The position numbers and the translations under genes were made by a program. The notes beneath the pieces are model-generated. The model saw only the letters and a list, made by a program, of their open reading frames with translations. It searched no databases and was not told where the DNA came from. Positions 25,760 to 34,967 of a stretch of DNA of 64,000 bases are shown one piece after another. This stretch comes from DASRIA01 sp963768885 (GTDB lineage Bacteria; Actinomycetota; Thermoleophilia; Solirubrobacterales; JBBDJG01): assembly GCA_963768885.1 (NCBI GenBank), contig CAVYJN010000006.1, positions 1,054,001 to 1,118,000 on the forward strand, given 5' to 3'. Every line of letters begins with the position of its first letter. Within the stretch, counting starts at the first letter, position 1.

Positions 25760-26542
25760 CTAGCAGTTGACGGTCAGGTGGAACGGCTTGTCCGCCTTCG
25801 CCCCGTTGCTGTCGCGGGTCACGACGGCGACCGCCTTCGCGTTGCCCGCGCGCTGAGAGGCGCCGGCCTCGCCCGCGGGAGCCTCGGTGGTGTCCGTGGA
25901 CCCGAGCGTGACGTTGTAGGCGCAGGCCGTCACGTCGCTCCCGAAGACCACCTCGTACTCGCCGGTGCCGAGCTTGGACGAGCCGGTCGCGGCGTTCTTG
26001 CGCGACAGGCCGCCGTCCGCTGCGACCACCGCCCACAGGTCCTTGGCCTGCGCGACGATGTCGGCCGCGTGCAGGTCGTCGACGCGGTCGGCGTTCAGGT
26101 TCGCCACCCGTGCGGAGGCGTTGGTGTTGAAGGGCACGGCCTTCGTGTTCGGGCTGCCCTTGCCGACCTCGATGAAGCCGCCCTCCGTGCCGCTCGTGGC
26201 CTGGAACTCGAAGGCGCGGCCGTTCTCGAGGTTGTTCGCGCGGATGCACGGCTCACGGCCGGGCGCCGAGCGGCAACCGTAGATCGCCCCCCCGCCGTCG
26301 CCGCCCTTCTTGTTGGACTGGCGGGTGCCGTAGGTGCCGTTCTCGGTCAGGATCTGGGTCTCGGCGGTGTACGCCGCGCTCTTGTTCGCGCTGGGGTTGC
26401 GCTTGCCCCCCTTCACGGACTTGCCTTCGCCCGACGCGCCCGCGAACGGAGCGACCAGGAGTGCCAGCAGCAGCGCGCTGATCAGGACGTAGCGGCCGGA
26501 CGAGGCCGGCGCGCCTGCGCGCCTGCGGATCGCTTCCAGCAT
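25760..26542 (-). CDS. Secreted protein of unknown function
   Basis: 260 residues from ATG 26542 with AGGAGG seven bases upstream. Signal-anchor region: YVLISALLLALLVAPFAGA. The mature part is low in aromatic residues and rich in Asn, Gly, Ala and Thr. It includes FEFQATSGTEGGFIEVGKGS and NTNASARVANLNADRVDDLH; the latter resembles the LNAD-x-VDG-pattern stems of trimeric fibre proteins. It has Cys residues at YGCRS, EPCIR, TACAY and the C-terminal Cys. I do not recognise a family. A surface or exported structural protein is plausible. Confidence 0.75.
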   Translation of the reverse strand: MLEAIRRRAGAPASSGRYVLISALLLALLVAPFAGASGEGKSVKGGKRNPSANKSAAYTAETQILTENGTYGTRQSNKKGGDGGGAIYGCRSAPGREPCIRANNLENGRAFEFQATSGTEGGFIEVGKGSPNTKAVPFNTNASARVANLNADRVDDLHAADIVAQAKDLWAVVAADGGLSRKNAATGSSKLGTGEYEVVFGSDVTACAYNVTLGSTDTTEAPAGEAGASQRAGNAKAVAVVTRDSNGAKADKPFHLTVNC

Positions 26543-26842
26543 GTCGGTGCCTCCTCTGGTTCGGTGGTTCGTCACAGCGCCCGAAAGCGGGCGCCTCAGG
26601 CTGCCGTGCCACGCCGCGCCGCGGTCAAAACCCCCTATGTGCAGCCTTAACCGCGGATCCCGCTCGGGGCGCGAAGCGCTTAACCGGATCTCAAAACGCG
26701 GGGCGGCCCCGGGCGCCGGATTGCACCGCGGCGGGCCGCCGCGGATTCCCTCGCAACGCGCGCGATAACGCGCCGATCGGACGCATCTTGCGCGGTGAAG
26801 GCACCCTCTGGCGTCACCCCGCGCCCCTACACTTGGCGGCCC
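26543..26842. other. Divergent intergenic region between secreted-protein gene and dnaE
   Basis: 300 bases with no supported gene. It contains a perfect hairpin, GCGCCCG 26577-26583 with CGGGCGC 26588-26594 around AAAG, in the leader of the minus-strand gene, and a direct repeat CTTAACCG at 26646-26653 and 26679-26686, exactly 33 bases apart (about three helix turns), each followed within two bases by GATC. A TACACT box at 26828-26833 precedes dnaE. Confidence 0.45.
26828..26833 (+). promoter_or_regulatory. Probable -10 box of dnaE (TACACT)
   Basis: TACACT ends nine bases before GTG 26843 and there is no ribosome binding site between, so a leaderless dnaE transcript is likely. No convincing -35 is seen 16-18 bases upstream. 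Confidence 0.45.
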
Positions 26843-29800
26843 GTGAGCACCCCTTCAGCCGTCCACCTGCACGTCCACTCCGAGTACTCGCTGCTGGACG
26901 GCGCCTGCAAGATCGACAATCTCGCGGCCCGCTGCGCGGAACTCGGCATGCCGGCGCTGGGCCTCACCGATCACGGGGTGCTGAACGGCGCCGTCGAGTT
27001 CTACAAGGCCTGCCGCAAGCACGGCGTGAAGCCGATCCTCGGCCTCGAGGCCTATCTCTGCGACAACCGCCTCGACCGCGAGAAGGTCCGCTACGAGCGC
27101 AACCACCTGACGCTCCTGGCCCGCAACGAGGAGGGTTTCCGGAACCTGATCAAGCTCTCCTCGCTCGGGTACCTCGACGGGTTCCGGCGCGGCCAGGCGA
27201 ACGTCGACATGGAGCTGCTCGACCGCCACTCGGAGGGCGTGATCGCGCTCAGCGGGTGCCTGCAGTCGCGCTTCTGCCAGCGCATCATCCAGGAGCGCGA
27301 GCAGGAGGCGCGCGCCCACGCGGACGAGCTGCTGGGCGTGTTCGGCGCCGAGAACGTCTACTTCGAGGTCCAGAACAACAAGATCCCCGAGCAGGACCGG
27401 GCGAACGAGGGGATCGTGCGGATCGCGCGGGAGCTGGGCCGGCCGCTGATCGGCACGGCCGACGTCCACTACCTGCGCCGCGAGGACTACGACACCCACT
27501 CCGCGCTGCTGTGCGTGCAGACGAAGTCGACGCTGGCGCAGCCGAAGCTGCGCTTCGACACCAACGAGTTCTATTTGAAGAGCCCCGCCGAGATGGCGGA
27601 GTCGTTCGCGCAGTGGCCCGAGGCGGTGCCGACGTCGCTCGAGATCGCCGAGCGCTGCGACATCACGCTCGAGCTCGACAAGATGATGCTGCCGGTCTAT
27701 CCGACGCCCGACGGCAGCGAGCCGACCGCGTACCTGCGCCGGCTCACCGAGCAGGGGCTGCGCGAGCGCTACGGCGACCCGCCGCCCGCCGAGGCGCTCG
27801 AGCGCCTCGAGACCGAGCTGCGCGTGATCGAGGACATGGGCTTCGAGTCCTACTTCCTGATCGTGTGGGACTTCGTGAAATACGCGAAGGACAACGGCAT
27901 CGCGGTCGGCCCGGGCCGCGGATCCGCCGCGGGCTCGATCGTGAGCTACGTCCTGCGCATCACGGACGTCGACCCGCTCGCCTCGGACCTGCTGTTCGAG
28001 CGGTTCCTCAACGCGGAGCGCAAGACGATGCCGGACATCGACATCGACTTCTCGATCCGCGGCCGCGAGCGCGTGATCAGGTACGTCCAGGAGAAGTACG
28101 GGCGCGACGCGGTCGCCCAGATCATCACGTTCGGCAAGATGAAGCCGCGCGCGGCCACCCGCGACGCGGCGCGCGTGCTGGGCGTCGACTACGCGACGGG
28201 CGACCGGCTCGCGAAGCTGATCCCCGAGCCGATCATGGGCCGGACCCCCTCGCTTCGAAGAGTGCCTCGCGAAGGGCAGCGAGCTGCGCAAGGTCTACGA
28301 GTCCGACCCCCAGGCAAAGCACGTGATCGACGTGGCGCAGGGCCTCGAGGGCATCGTGCGCAACAACTCGATCCACGCGGCGGCCGTGGTGATCGCCGAC
28401 CGGCCGCTGACCGAGATCGTGCCGCTGCAGCTCGCCGAGGACCGCGGCGTCGTCGAGGTGGCCGAGGGCGAGAACGGAGGCAAGCCCGAGCGCGTCTACA
28501 AGACGGTCACGCAGTACTCGATGAAGCCGATCGAGGAGATCGGCCTCCTGAAAATGGACTTCCTGGGGCTGCGCACGCTGGACGTGCTGGAGAACGCCGT
28601 CGCGATCATCGAGCGCTCGGGCGGCGACCGGGTCGACCTCGAGAACCTGCCGCTCGACGACCGCAAGACATACGACATGCTCGCGCGCGGCGACTCCGTG
28701 GGCGTGTTCCAGCTCGAGTCCGAGGGCATGCAGGACGCGCTGCGCGAGGTCGGCCCGACGGAGTTCGGAGACATCGTGGCGCTGGTCGCGCTGTACCGCC
28801 CGGGCCCGATGCGCTTCATCAAGGACTACGCGCGCGGCAAGCGCGACCCGGCGACCGTGCGCTACATCGACGACCGCCTGCGCTCGATCACCGAGCACAC
28901 GTACGGCATCGCGGTCTACCAGGAGCAGCTGATGCAGATCGCGCGCGAGATCGCGGGCTTCCCCGGCCCCAAGGCGGACACGCTGCGCCGCGCGATCGGC
29001 AAGAAGGAGCGCCACACGATGGCGTCCCTGAAGGAGGACTTCGTCGCGGGCTGCCGCGAGGGCGGCACGAACGCCACGGTCGCGAACCAGCTCTGGAGCC
29101 TGATGGAGTCGGCCGCCGACTACTCCTTCAACAAGGCGCATGCCGCCTGCTACGGCCTGATCGCGTACCGCACGGCCTACCTCAAGGCGAACTACCCGGC
29201 GGAGTACATGGCGGCGCTGATCTCGAGCGTGATGTCGACGAAGGACAAGGTCCCGTTCTTCGTCTCGCGCTGCGAGGAGATGGGCATCGACGTGCTGCCG
29301 CCCGACGTGAACGCCTCGGGCCACGACTTCGTGGTGGTCGAGGGCGACATCCGGTTCGGCCTCGACGCGGTCAAGAACGTCGGCTACGCGGCGGTCGAGA
29401 AGATCCTCGAGGCGCGCGAGTCGGGAGGGTCCTTCACCTCGATCTGGGACTTCTGCGCGCGCGTGGACTGCCGCACCGTCAACAAGAAGGCGATCGAGAG
29501 CCTGCTCAAGTGCGGCGCGCTCGACTCGACCGGCGCGACCCGCAAGGGGATGCTGTCGGTGCTGCCGCAGGCCCAGGGCGCGGGGGCGAAGGCGCAGGAG
29601 GACGCGCTGTCGGGGCAGAGCTCGATCTTCGACCTCGAGCCCGCGGGCGCGGCGGCGACGCCGGCGGCCGCGCACTACCCGGCGCTGCCCGTCGGAGGAG
29701 TTCGACGGCGTCGAGCTGCTCGCGATGGAGAAGGAGACGCTCGGCATCTTCCTGTCGAGCCATCCGCTCACCGAGGTGCGGCACCTGCTGCGCAGGCGCA

Positions 29801-30402
29801 CCGACTGCTCGCTCGGCGACGTCGCGTCGAAGCCCGACGGCGCGTTGGTGACGGTCGGAGGGTTGATCGTGCAGGCCAAGCGCATCCGCACGAAGTCCGG
29901 TGAGCCGATGATGTTCGCGACGCTCGACGACCTCGAGGGCCAGGTCGAGATGCTGATCTTCAACTCCGCGTACGCCGCAAACGAATCGCACGTCGCGGTC
30001 GACAAGCGCGTGATCGTGAAGGGCCGGCTCGACCACAAGGAGCGCGGCGAGACAAAGCTCGTAGTGCAGGAGATCAAGCCGTTCGAGCCCACCGCGGAGG
30101 AGATCGCGGCCGCCGGCGCGCCGCCGGTCGACCTCGACGCCGGTCGCCGCGCGCGCCGCGGCCCGGCCGCCGCCGCGCCAGTCCTGATCCGTGTCGATGC
30201 GCGCACGTGCGACGAGACGCTGATCGCCGACCTGAAGGCGCTGCTCGAGCACTTCCCGGGTCAGACCGAGGTCCTGCTGGAAATGGGCACGGCCGCGGGC
30301 CCGCGCCGCCTGCGCTTCGGCGCCGGGTACAGGATCACGATGTCGGGCGGCCTGCGCGCCGAGCTCGACGAGCTGCTGGGACCGGAGGCGCTGGTCGCCT
30401 GA
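26843..30402 (+). CDS. dnaE: DNA polymerase III alpha subunit, PHP site intact, two extra bases
   Basis: Replicative polymerase, about 1185 residues after removing one base near 28250 and one near 29690. GTG 26843 is chosen because homology starts at VHLHVHSEYSLLDGA; a GTG at 26795 is in frame but weak. PHP domain: all nine metal ligands expected of an active proofreading PHP are visible (H and H of HLHVH, D of LLDGA, H of LTDHG, E of GLEAYL, H of NHLTLL, C of LSGCL, D and H of TADVHYL). Polymerase palm: PDIDIDFS with catalytic aspartates. The PGPGRGSAAGS-like loop, helix-hairpin-helix and C-terminal OB-fold (VTVGGLIVQAKRIRTKSG) follow. It lacks an extra DnaE2-type signature and is the main replicative type. 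Confidence 0.95.
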
Positions 30403-30430
30403 GCCCCGTCCGGGGCCGCTTGGACATCGG

Positions 30431-30460
30431 TTGGGCGAGCAGTGCGAACGCGGGTACAAT
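30431..30460 (+). promoter_or_regulatory. Promoter TTGGGC-18-TACAAT for the Cys-rich gene
   Basis: TTGGGC at 30431-30436 and TACAAT at 30455-30460, spacer 18. The -10 ends seven bases before ATG 30468 and no ribosome binding site fits between, so transcription should begin at or one base before the start codon (leaderless). Confidence 0.7.
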
Positions 30461-30467
30461 CGCCGCC

Positions 30468-30863
30468 ATGGCAGTGAGGTCCAAGACCAAGCAGGCAACC
30501 GAGTGCCGCCAGTGCTGCTCGTTCTGCGACAAGACGATCCAGCCGCGCGGTTGCATCGAGGCCAACTGCCCGTTCCTCTACACATACGAGGACGAGAAGA
30601 CCGGACGCAGCTACATGGGTTGCCTCCAGAAGGTGTTCGACGCCGAGATCGACGTCGAGATGTTCAAGCACGCCGAGCGCACGCGTGCGGGTTACGGCGG
30701 CGTGAAGGCGAAGCGCGAGCCGCTCCCGATGTGCCCGTTCTCGGTCGAGCGCTCCTACGAGGGCAACGGCGCGGCGTTCGACTGCGTCAACCCGCGCTTC
30801 TTCGACGCGGCCGACGGCGAGCCCGGCGGCTACCGCGCGTTCGACCTGCGCGACCGCGTCTAG
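30468..30863 (+). CDS. Cys-rich conserved protein of unknown function
   Basis: 131 residues. The first half holds a dense cysteine pattern: C14, C17, C18 and C21 (CRQCCSFC), then C30 and C35 (RGCIEANCPF), C53 (MGCLQKV); two more are at MCPF and DCVN. This spacing suggests a structural zinc or iron-sulfur site, but no known cluster motif fits exactly. The second half is mixed charged and ends GYRAFDLRDRV. No signal peptide or membrane helix. I do not recognise the family. It stands alone with its own strong leaderless promoter between dnaE and nfo. Confidence 0.75.
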   Translation: MAVRSKTKQATECRQCCSFCDKTIQPRGCIEANCPFLYTYEDEKTGRSYMGCLQKVFDAEIDVEMFKHAERTRAGYGGVKAKREPLPMCPFSVERSYEGNGAAFDCVNPRFFDAADGEPGGYRAFDLRDRV

Positions 30864-30873
30864 CGCGTTCGCG

Positions 30874-31731
30874 TCACTTCCGCTTGCGCGCCTCGTCGCG
30901 CAGGCGCTTCGCGATGTCGATCTGCTCCTTGTCGGGCCCGTGGCCGTCCGGTCCCGGCACCTCGACCAGCACGGGCAGTTCCTTGAACCGGCGCTCGCCG
31001 AGGAACACGCGGATCCCCTCCTCGCCGAGCTCGCCCTCGCCGAGGTTGGCGTGGCGGTCGACGTTCGAGCCGAATGCGACCTTCGAGTCGTTCAGGTGGA
31101 GCGCGCGCAGCCGGTCGAGCCCCACGACGCGGTCGTAGTCGTCGACCACGGCCTTGAAGGCGGACCGATCGCTCACCTCGTAGCCGGACGCGAGCAGGTG
31201 GCACGAGTCCAGGCACACCCCGAGCCGCGGTCCGCCGCCCGAGACCTCGACCACGCGTGCCAGCTCCTCGAAGCTGCGGCCGATCGTGAACCCCGCGCCG
31301 GCGGTGTTCTCGAAGAGCAGCGGACACGACTCCGTGCCCGCGAGCGCGGCCTTCATCGCCTTGCCGAGCTTCTTGAACGTCGGCTCCGGAGCCTGGCCCT
31401 TGCCGCTGCCCGGGTGCACGATCACGCCGCCCGCGCCGATCCCGTCCCCGACCGACAAGGCGTGCGTCAGCGAGGCGAGCGACTTGCGGCGGACCTCCGC
31501 GTCGTCGCTTGCCACGTTGATCAGGTAGACGGCGTGGATGTAGACCGACTTGACCGGGCTCTCGGCGATGCGCTCGCGGAACGCCGCGAAGTCGTCGGAG
31601 GAGTACTTCGTCGGCCGCCAGGCGCGCGGGCTCTGGTTGAAGATCTGCATCGACTCCGCGCCGCGCTCCTCGGCGCGCTCGAGGGCCCGCACGAGCCCGC
31701 CCGCGGTCGAGACGTGGGCTCCGATTAGCAT
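30874..31731 (-). CDS. nfo: Endonuclease IV (AP endonuclease)
   Basis: 285 residues, usual length. TIM-barrel AP endonuclease that cuts 5' of abasic sites in base-excision repair. Zinc-binding motifs: IGAHVSTAGGL (H), YIHAVYLINVAS (H), VIVHPGSGKG (H), LLFENTAGAG (E), VCLDSCHLLASGYE (D and H), ALHLNDSKVAFGSNVDRHANLGEG (H, D, H), and VLVEVPGPDGHG (E). ATG 31731 is only eight bases from the divergent gltX start, so the two promoters must lie inside each other's coding regions; TATGCT upstream on the minus strand is a candidate -10. Confidence 0.95.
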   Translation of the reverse strand: MLIGAHVSTAGGLVRALERAEERGAESMQIFNQSPRAWRPTKYSSDDFAAFRERIAESPVKSVYIHAVYLINVASDDAEVRRKSLASLTHALSVGDGIGAGGVIVHPGSGKGQAPEPTFKKLGKAMKAALAGTESCPLLFENTAGAGFTIGRSFEELARVVEVSGGGPRLGVCLDSCHLLASGYEVSDRSAFKAVVDDYDRVVGLDRLRALHLNDSKVAFGSNVDRHANLGEGELGEEGIRVFLGERRFKELPVLVEVPGPDGHGPDKEQIDIAKRLRDEARKRK

Positions 31732-31739
31732 CTGCCGCC

Positions 31740-33116
31740 GTGTCCGAGCATAGGTACAGGTTCGCGCCCAGCCCCACGGGGTTCCTCCACATCGGCGGCG
31801 CGCGGACGGCACTGTACAACTGGCTGCTCGCGCGCAAGCCCGGCGGGAACCGCCTCGTCCTGCGCCTCGAGGACACGGACCTCGAACGCTCGACCGACGA
31901 GGCGATCGCCCAGATCCTCGACGCGCTCGAGTGGCTCGGCCTCGATTGGGACGAGGGCCCCCTGCGGCAGACAGAGCGTTCGGGTCTCTACAGGGAGCAT
32001 CTCGACCGCCTGCTCGAGAGCGGCGCCGCCTACTGGGACACGGCGGGCGCCGAGGAGGTCAAGCTGGCCAAGGAGCGGGGTGGGGGGGCCGGCTACCGCG
32101 GGACGCCGGTGGCCGAGGGCACGCCCGGCGCCGCCGTGCGGCTGCGCGTCCCCGACGAGGGCCACACGGTCGTGCGCGACGTGATCCGGGGCGAGTCGCC
32201 CTTCGAGAACCGGCTGCTCGACGACTTCGTGATCGCGCGCGCGGACCGCACGCCGCTGTACAACTTCGCGGTCGCCGTCGACGACACCGACATGGGGATC
32301 ACGCACGTCGTGCGGGGGGACGACCATCTCTCGAACACGCCGCGGCAACTGCTCGTGCTGCGCGCGCTCGGCGCCGCACCGCCCCTCTACGCCCATCTCC
32401 CGCTGCTGCACGGCACCGACGGCAAGCCGCTCTCCAAGCGCCACGGCGCGGCCTCCGTCCAGGAGCTGCGCGAGATCGGCTACCTGCCCGAGGCGGTGCG
32501 CAACTACCTCGCGCTGCTCGGCTGGGGCTGGGACGCCGAGACGACCTTCTTCACGACCGAGGAGCTGATCGAGAAGTTCTCGCTCGAGCGGGTCTCACGC
32601 TCGCCGGCGGTCTTCGACGAGCAGAAGCTGTCGTGGATGAACGGCCACTACATCCGCGAGATGGACACGGCCGAGCTCACCCGCCGCGTCGCGGAGTGGA
32701 TGGCCCAGCGCGGCATACCCGGCGCGGACGATCCCCGCATGGGCCAGGCGGTCGCGGCCGTGCAGGACAAGGTCTCGACGCTCGCCGAGGTGCCGCGGCT
32801 GGTCGGCTTCGCGTTCGGCCCCGTCGAGACGGACCCAGCGGCCTGGGACAAGGTGATGGGCAAGGAGGGTGCCCGCGAGTCGCTCGAGCGCGTGCGGGCG
32901 GCGCTCGCGGAGGTCGACCCCTTCGACGAACGGCACGTCGAGGAGGCGCTGCGCCGGGTGGCCGAGGACACCGGGTCGAAGCCGGGCAAGCTGTTCCAGC
33001 CGGTCCGTGTGGCGATCACGGGAAAGACCGTCTCGGCGGGGATCTTCGAGAGCCTCGCACTGCTCGGCCGCGACGAATCGCTGGCCCGCATCGACGCCGC
33101 CGTATCGCGGATCTAG
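31740..33116 (+). CDS. gltX: Glutamyl-tRNA synthetase
   Basis: 458 residues. Class I signature RFAPSPTGFLHIGGARTAL contains the HIGH variant HIGG, and KPLSKRHGA is the KMSKS variant. LRLEDTDLERSTDEA and FDFVIARADRTPLYNF-like core segments are typical. The zinc-binding Cys insertion of E. coli GluRS is absent, as in many actinobacteria. The C-terminal helical domain binds the anticodon. GTG 31740 starts eight bases after TAGCAT (31726-31731), again leaderless in appearance. In actinobacteria lacking GlnRS the enzyme is usually non-discriminating and feeds GatCAB; that is family knowledge, not shown here. Confidence 0.95.
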   Translation: MSEHRYRFAPSPTGFLHIGGARTALYNWLLARKPGGNRLVLRLEDTDLERSTDEAIAQILDALEWLGLDWDEGPLRQTERSGLYREHLDRLLESGAAYWDTAGAEEVKLAKERGGGAGYRGTPVAEGTPGAAVRLRVPDEGHTVVRDVIRGESPFENRLLDDFVIARADRTPLYNFAVAVDDTDMGITHVVRGDDHLSNTPRQLLVLRALGAAPPLYAHLPLLHGTDGKPLSKRHGAASVQELREIGYLPEAVRNYLALLGWGWDAETTFFTTEELIEKFSLERVSRSPAVFDEQKLSWMNGHYIREMDTAELTRRVAEWMAQRGIPGADDPRMGQAVAAVQDKVSTLAEVPRLVGFAFGPVETDPAAWDKVMGKEGARESLERVRAALAEVDPFDERHVEEALRRVAEDTGSKPGKLFQPVRVAITGKTVSAGIFESLALLGRDESLARIDAAVSRI

Positions 33117-33184
33117 GCCACGCCGGCCGATCGCGGCCACCGACCGTCAACTTCGGCGGGGTTTCTGCCGATACGAGGTCCTGC

Positions 33185-34303
33185 ATGGCCACACGAGCAG
33201 CAGGGAAGCGCGATACGGCGGGAAGCCAAGGGAACGGAGCGGTGCTCGGTAACGACGCCGCGACCGCACTTCCCACCGGCAGGCAGCACAACGAGGGCCA
33301 CGGGCGACGCCTGACGGCGGCGTTCGAGGCGCTCGAGGCGTTCCCCGCGCTCGCCGAATCGCGCAAACGAGTTCTCCGTCTTGTCAGCCAGGACCAGCCG
33401 TCCGTGGGCGAGATGGTGACCGCGATCGAGTCCGACGTGGCGCTCGTGATCTCCGTCATGCGCCTCGCGAACAAGCGGGCCGACGGCCGCGGACGCGTGC
33501 GCAGCATCCCCGAGGCGATCGAGGTGCTCACGGCCGCCGGCGTCGAGGCGCTGATCGGCGCCACCAAGACCTTCGACTTCTTCGAGCGCACGCCGCTGTG
33601 GGACGCGGCGCCCGAGCGCTTCCGCCTCCACGCAGTCGCCACCCAGCGCGCCGCCGACCGGCTGTGCGCGCGGATCGACTTCCCCGACCGCGACGAGGTG
33701 CTCGTCACCTCCCTGCTGCACGACGTCGGAAAGCTGGTGCTGGTCCAGGCCTACCCCGGCTACCCGGGGCAGATCCACACGACCGCCCGCACTCCCGAGC
33801 AGCGGATCCATGCGGAGCGCCGCGAGCTCGGCATCGACCACGCCCTCGTGGGCGGCGTGATGGCCCGCCGCTGGGGACTGCCCCAGCAGCTCGCGGCGGC
33901 GATCGAGCATCACCACTCCGAGGACGCGATCGGTGAGGCCGCGCTCGTCCGCCTCGCGGACATGCTCTCGCACTACGCGCAGGGCCAGGCCGTCGCGCCG
34001 GACCAGCTTCTGGCGGTTGCCCGCCGGATCGGCCTCGGGCCCCAGGACCTGCGCGAGGTCCTCTTCGAGCTTCCCGGCCCGCCCCCGGACCGCCGCCGCG
34101 CGGTCACGCCGTGCCCGCTCTCCACGCGCGAGCTCGAGGTGCTGAAGCGGCTCGCCGAGGGCAAGGTCTACAAGCAGATCGCGCTCGAGCTCGGGCTGTC
34201 GACCAGCACGGTGCGCACCCACCTGCACAACGTGTACGGCAAGCTCGGCGCCGTCGACCGCGCCCAGGCGGTTTTGATCGCCTCGGAGCGGGGCTGGCTG
34301 TAG
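33185..34303 (+). CDS. HDOD-domain protein with C-terminal LuxR-type DNA-binding domain
   Basis: 372 residues. Residues about 45-245 form an HDOD domain: RVLRLVSQDQPSVGEMVTAI, DVALVISVMRLANKR, the HD pair in SLLHDVGKLVLVQAYPG, and a second His cluster AIEHHHSEDAIG. The C-terminal 65 residues form a LuxR/GerE helix-turn-helix: LSTRELEVLKRLAEGKVYKQ, then LGLSTSTVRTHLHNVYGKLG. HDOD proteins are signalling adaptors, generally without proven phosphodiesterase activity; here the true HD motif is kept, so activity is possible. The fusion implies a transcription factor controlled through the HDOD domain. Target genes are unknown. Confidence 0.88.
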   Translation: MATRAAGKRDTAGSQGNGAVLGNDAATALPTGRQHNEGHGRRLTAAFEALEAFPALAESRKRVLRLVSQDQPSVGEMVTAIESDVALVISVMRLANKRADGRGRVRSIPEAIEVLTAAGVEALIGATKTFDFFERTPLWDAAPERFRLHAVATQRAADRLCARIDFPDRDEVLVTSLLHDVGKLVLVQAYPGYPGQIHTTARTPEQRIHAERRELGIDHALVGGVMARRWGLPQQLAAAIEHHHSEDAIGEAALVRLADMLSHYAQGQAVAPDQLLAVARRIGLGPQDLREVLFELPGPPPDRRRAVTPCPLSTRELEVLKRLAEGKVYKQIALELGLSTSTVRTHLHNVYGKLGAVDRAQAVLIASERGWL

Positions 34304-34322
34304 CATCATCTGCTGCGACGCC

Positions 34323-34538
34323 ATGGGCGAGCAGCGCATCAACGAGAAGCAATTCGAGCTCCTGCTCCAGGAGTTGACGAGGGTCGCGGACGAGCTGGAG
34401 CACGTGCGCCGCAGGCTCGTCGTGCTCGAGGCGCTCCCGCCGGCGGTCGAGGAGCTGGCGCGCCTGTCGACCTCGCTCGAGACGCTCGCCTACGCGGCCA
34501 TCGGCCGCGAAGGGCCGCGGATCCGCCGCCGCGCATAG
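34323..34538 (+). CDS. Small coiled-coil protein
   Basis: 71 residues from ATG 34323, 19 bases after the HDOD-LuxR gene. Residues 8-55 show a heptad pattern (FELLLQELTRVADELEHVRR, then LEALPPAVEELARL) and the end is basic (RIRRRA). TAGCAT lies at 34301-34306 but 16 bases away. No family recognised. Its last 49 bases overlap the convergent VanZ-like gene. It could be a partner of the upstream regulator; that is a guess. Confidence 0.5.
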   Translation: MGEQRINEKQFELLLQELTRVADELEHVRRRLVVLEALPPAVEELARLSTSLETLAYAAIGREGPRIRRRA

Positions 34539-34903
34539 GCCGCGATCGCGACGGCCGCGATCGCAATCCCGATCGAATCGACCCCCACGTCGACCGGCGT
34601 GCCGTGGCGGCCGTCCACGAACGTCTGGTGGAACTCGTCCGTGCACGCGTACAGCAGGCTGATCGCGATCGCGGCCGGCAGGGCGGAGCGCATCCCGAGC
34701 CCGTGCAGGGCGCGCCACCACAGGAACGTGAGCAGCGCGTACTCGGTCACGTGCGCGAGCTTGCGCAGGCCGACGTCCCACCACGCACGGTCCACGTCGT
34801 CGCTCGGCTGACCCGACAGGACGAAGATCAGTCCCATCATCAGCAGCGGCGGGATCACGAGCAGCGCGAGGCGCGCGGTTGTCCGGGCGGTCGTGGGGGC
34901 CAT
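34490..34903 (-). CDS. VanZ-family membrane protein
   Basis: 137 residues from ATG 34903. Four predicted membrane helices: LALLVIPPLLMMGLIFVL, the YALLTFLWWRAL region, LPAAIAISLLYACT and DSIGIAIAAVAIAAYA. VanZ family hallmarks: SGQPSDDV after helix 1, KLAHVTEYALLTFLW, and the conserved TDEFHQTFVDGRHGTPVDVGVD-type segment (residues about 88-110). VanZ-like proteins confer low-level teicoplanin resistance in enterococci; in most bacteria the role is unknown. Confidence 0.85.
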   Translation of the reverse strand: MAPTTARTTARLALLVIPPLLMMGLIFVLSGQPSDDVDRAWWDVGLRKLAHVTEYALLTFLWWRALHGLGMRSALPAAIAISLLYACTDEFHQTFVDGRHGTPVDVGVDSIGIAIAAVAIAAYARRRIRGPSRPMAA

Positions 34904-34967
34904 CAATAGACTTGGGTCGGCGCCTGATGGTGGCATCTGAACCGGCCGCCGGGCGCAGGAGAGCCTC

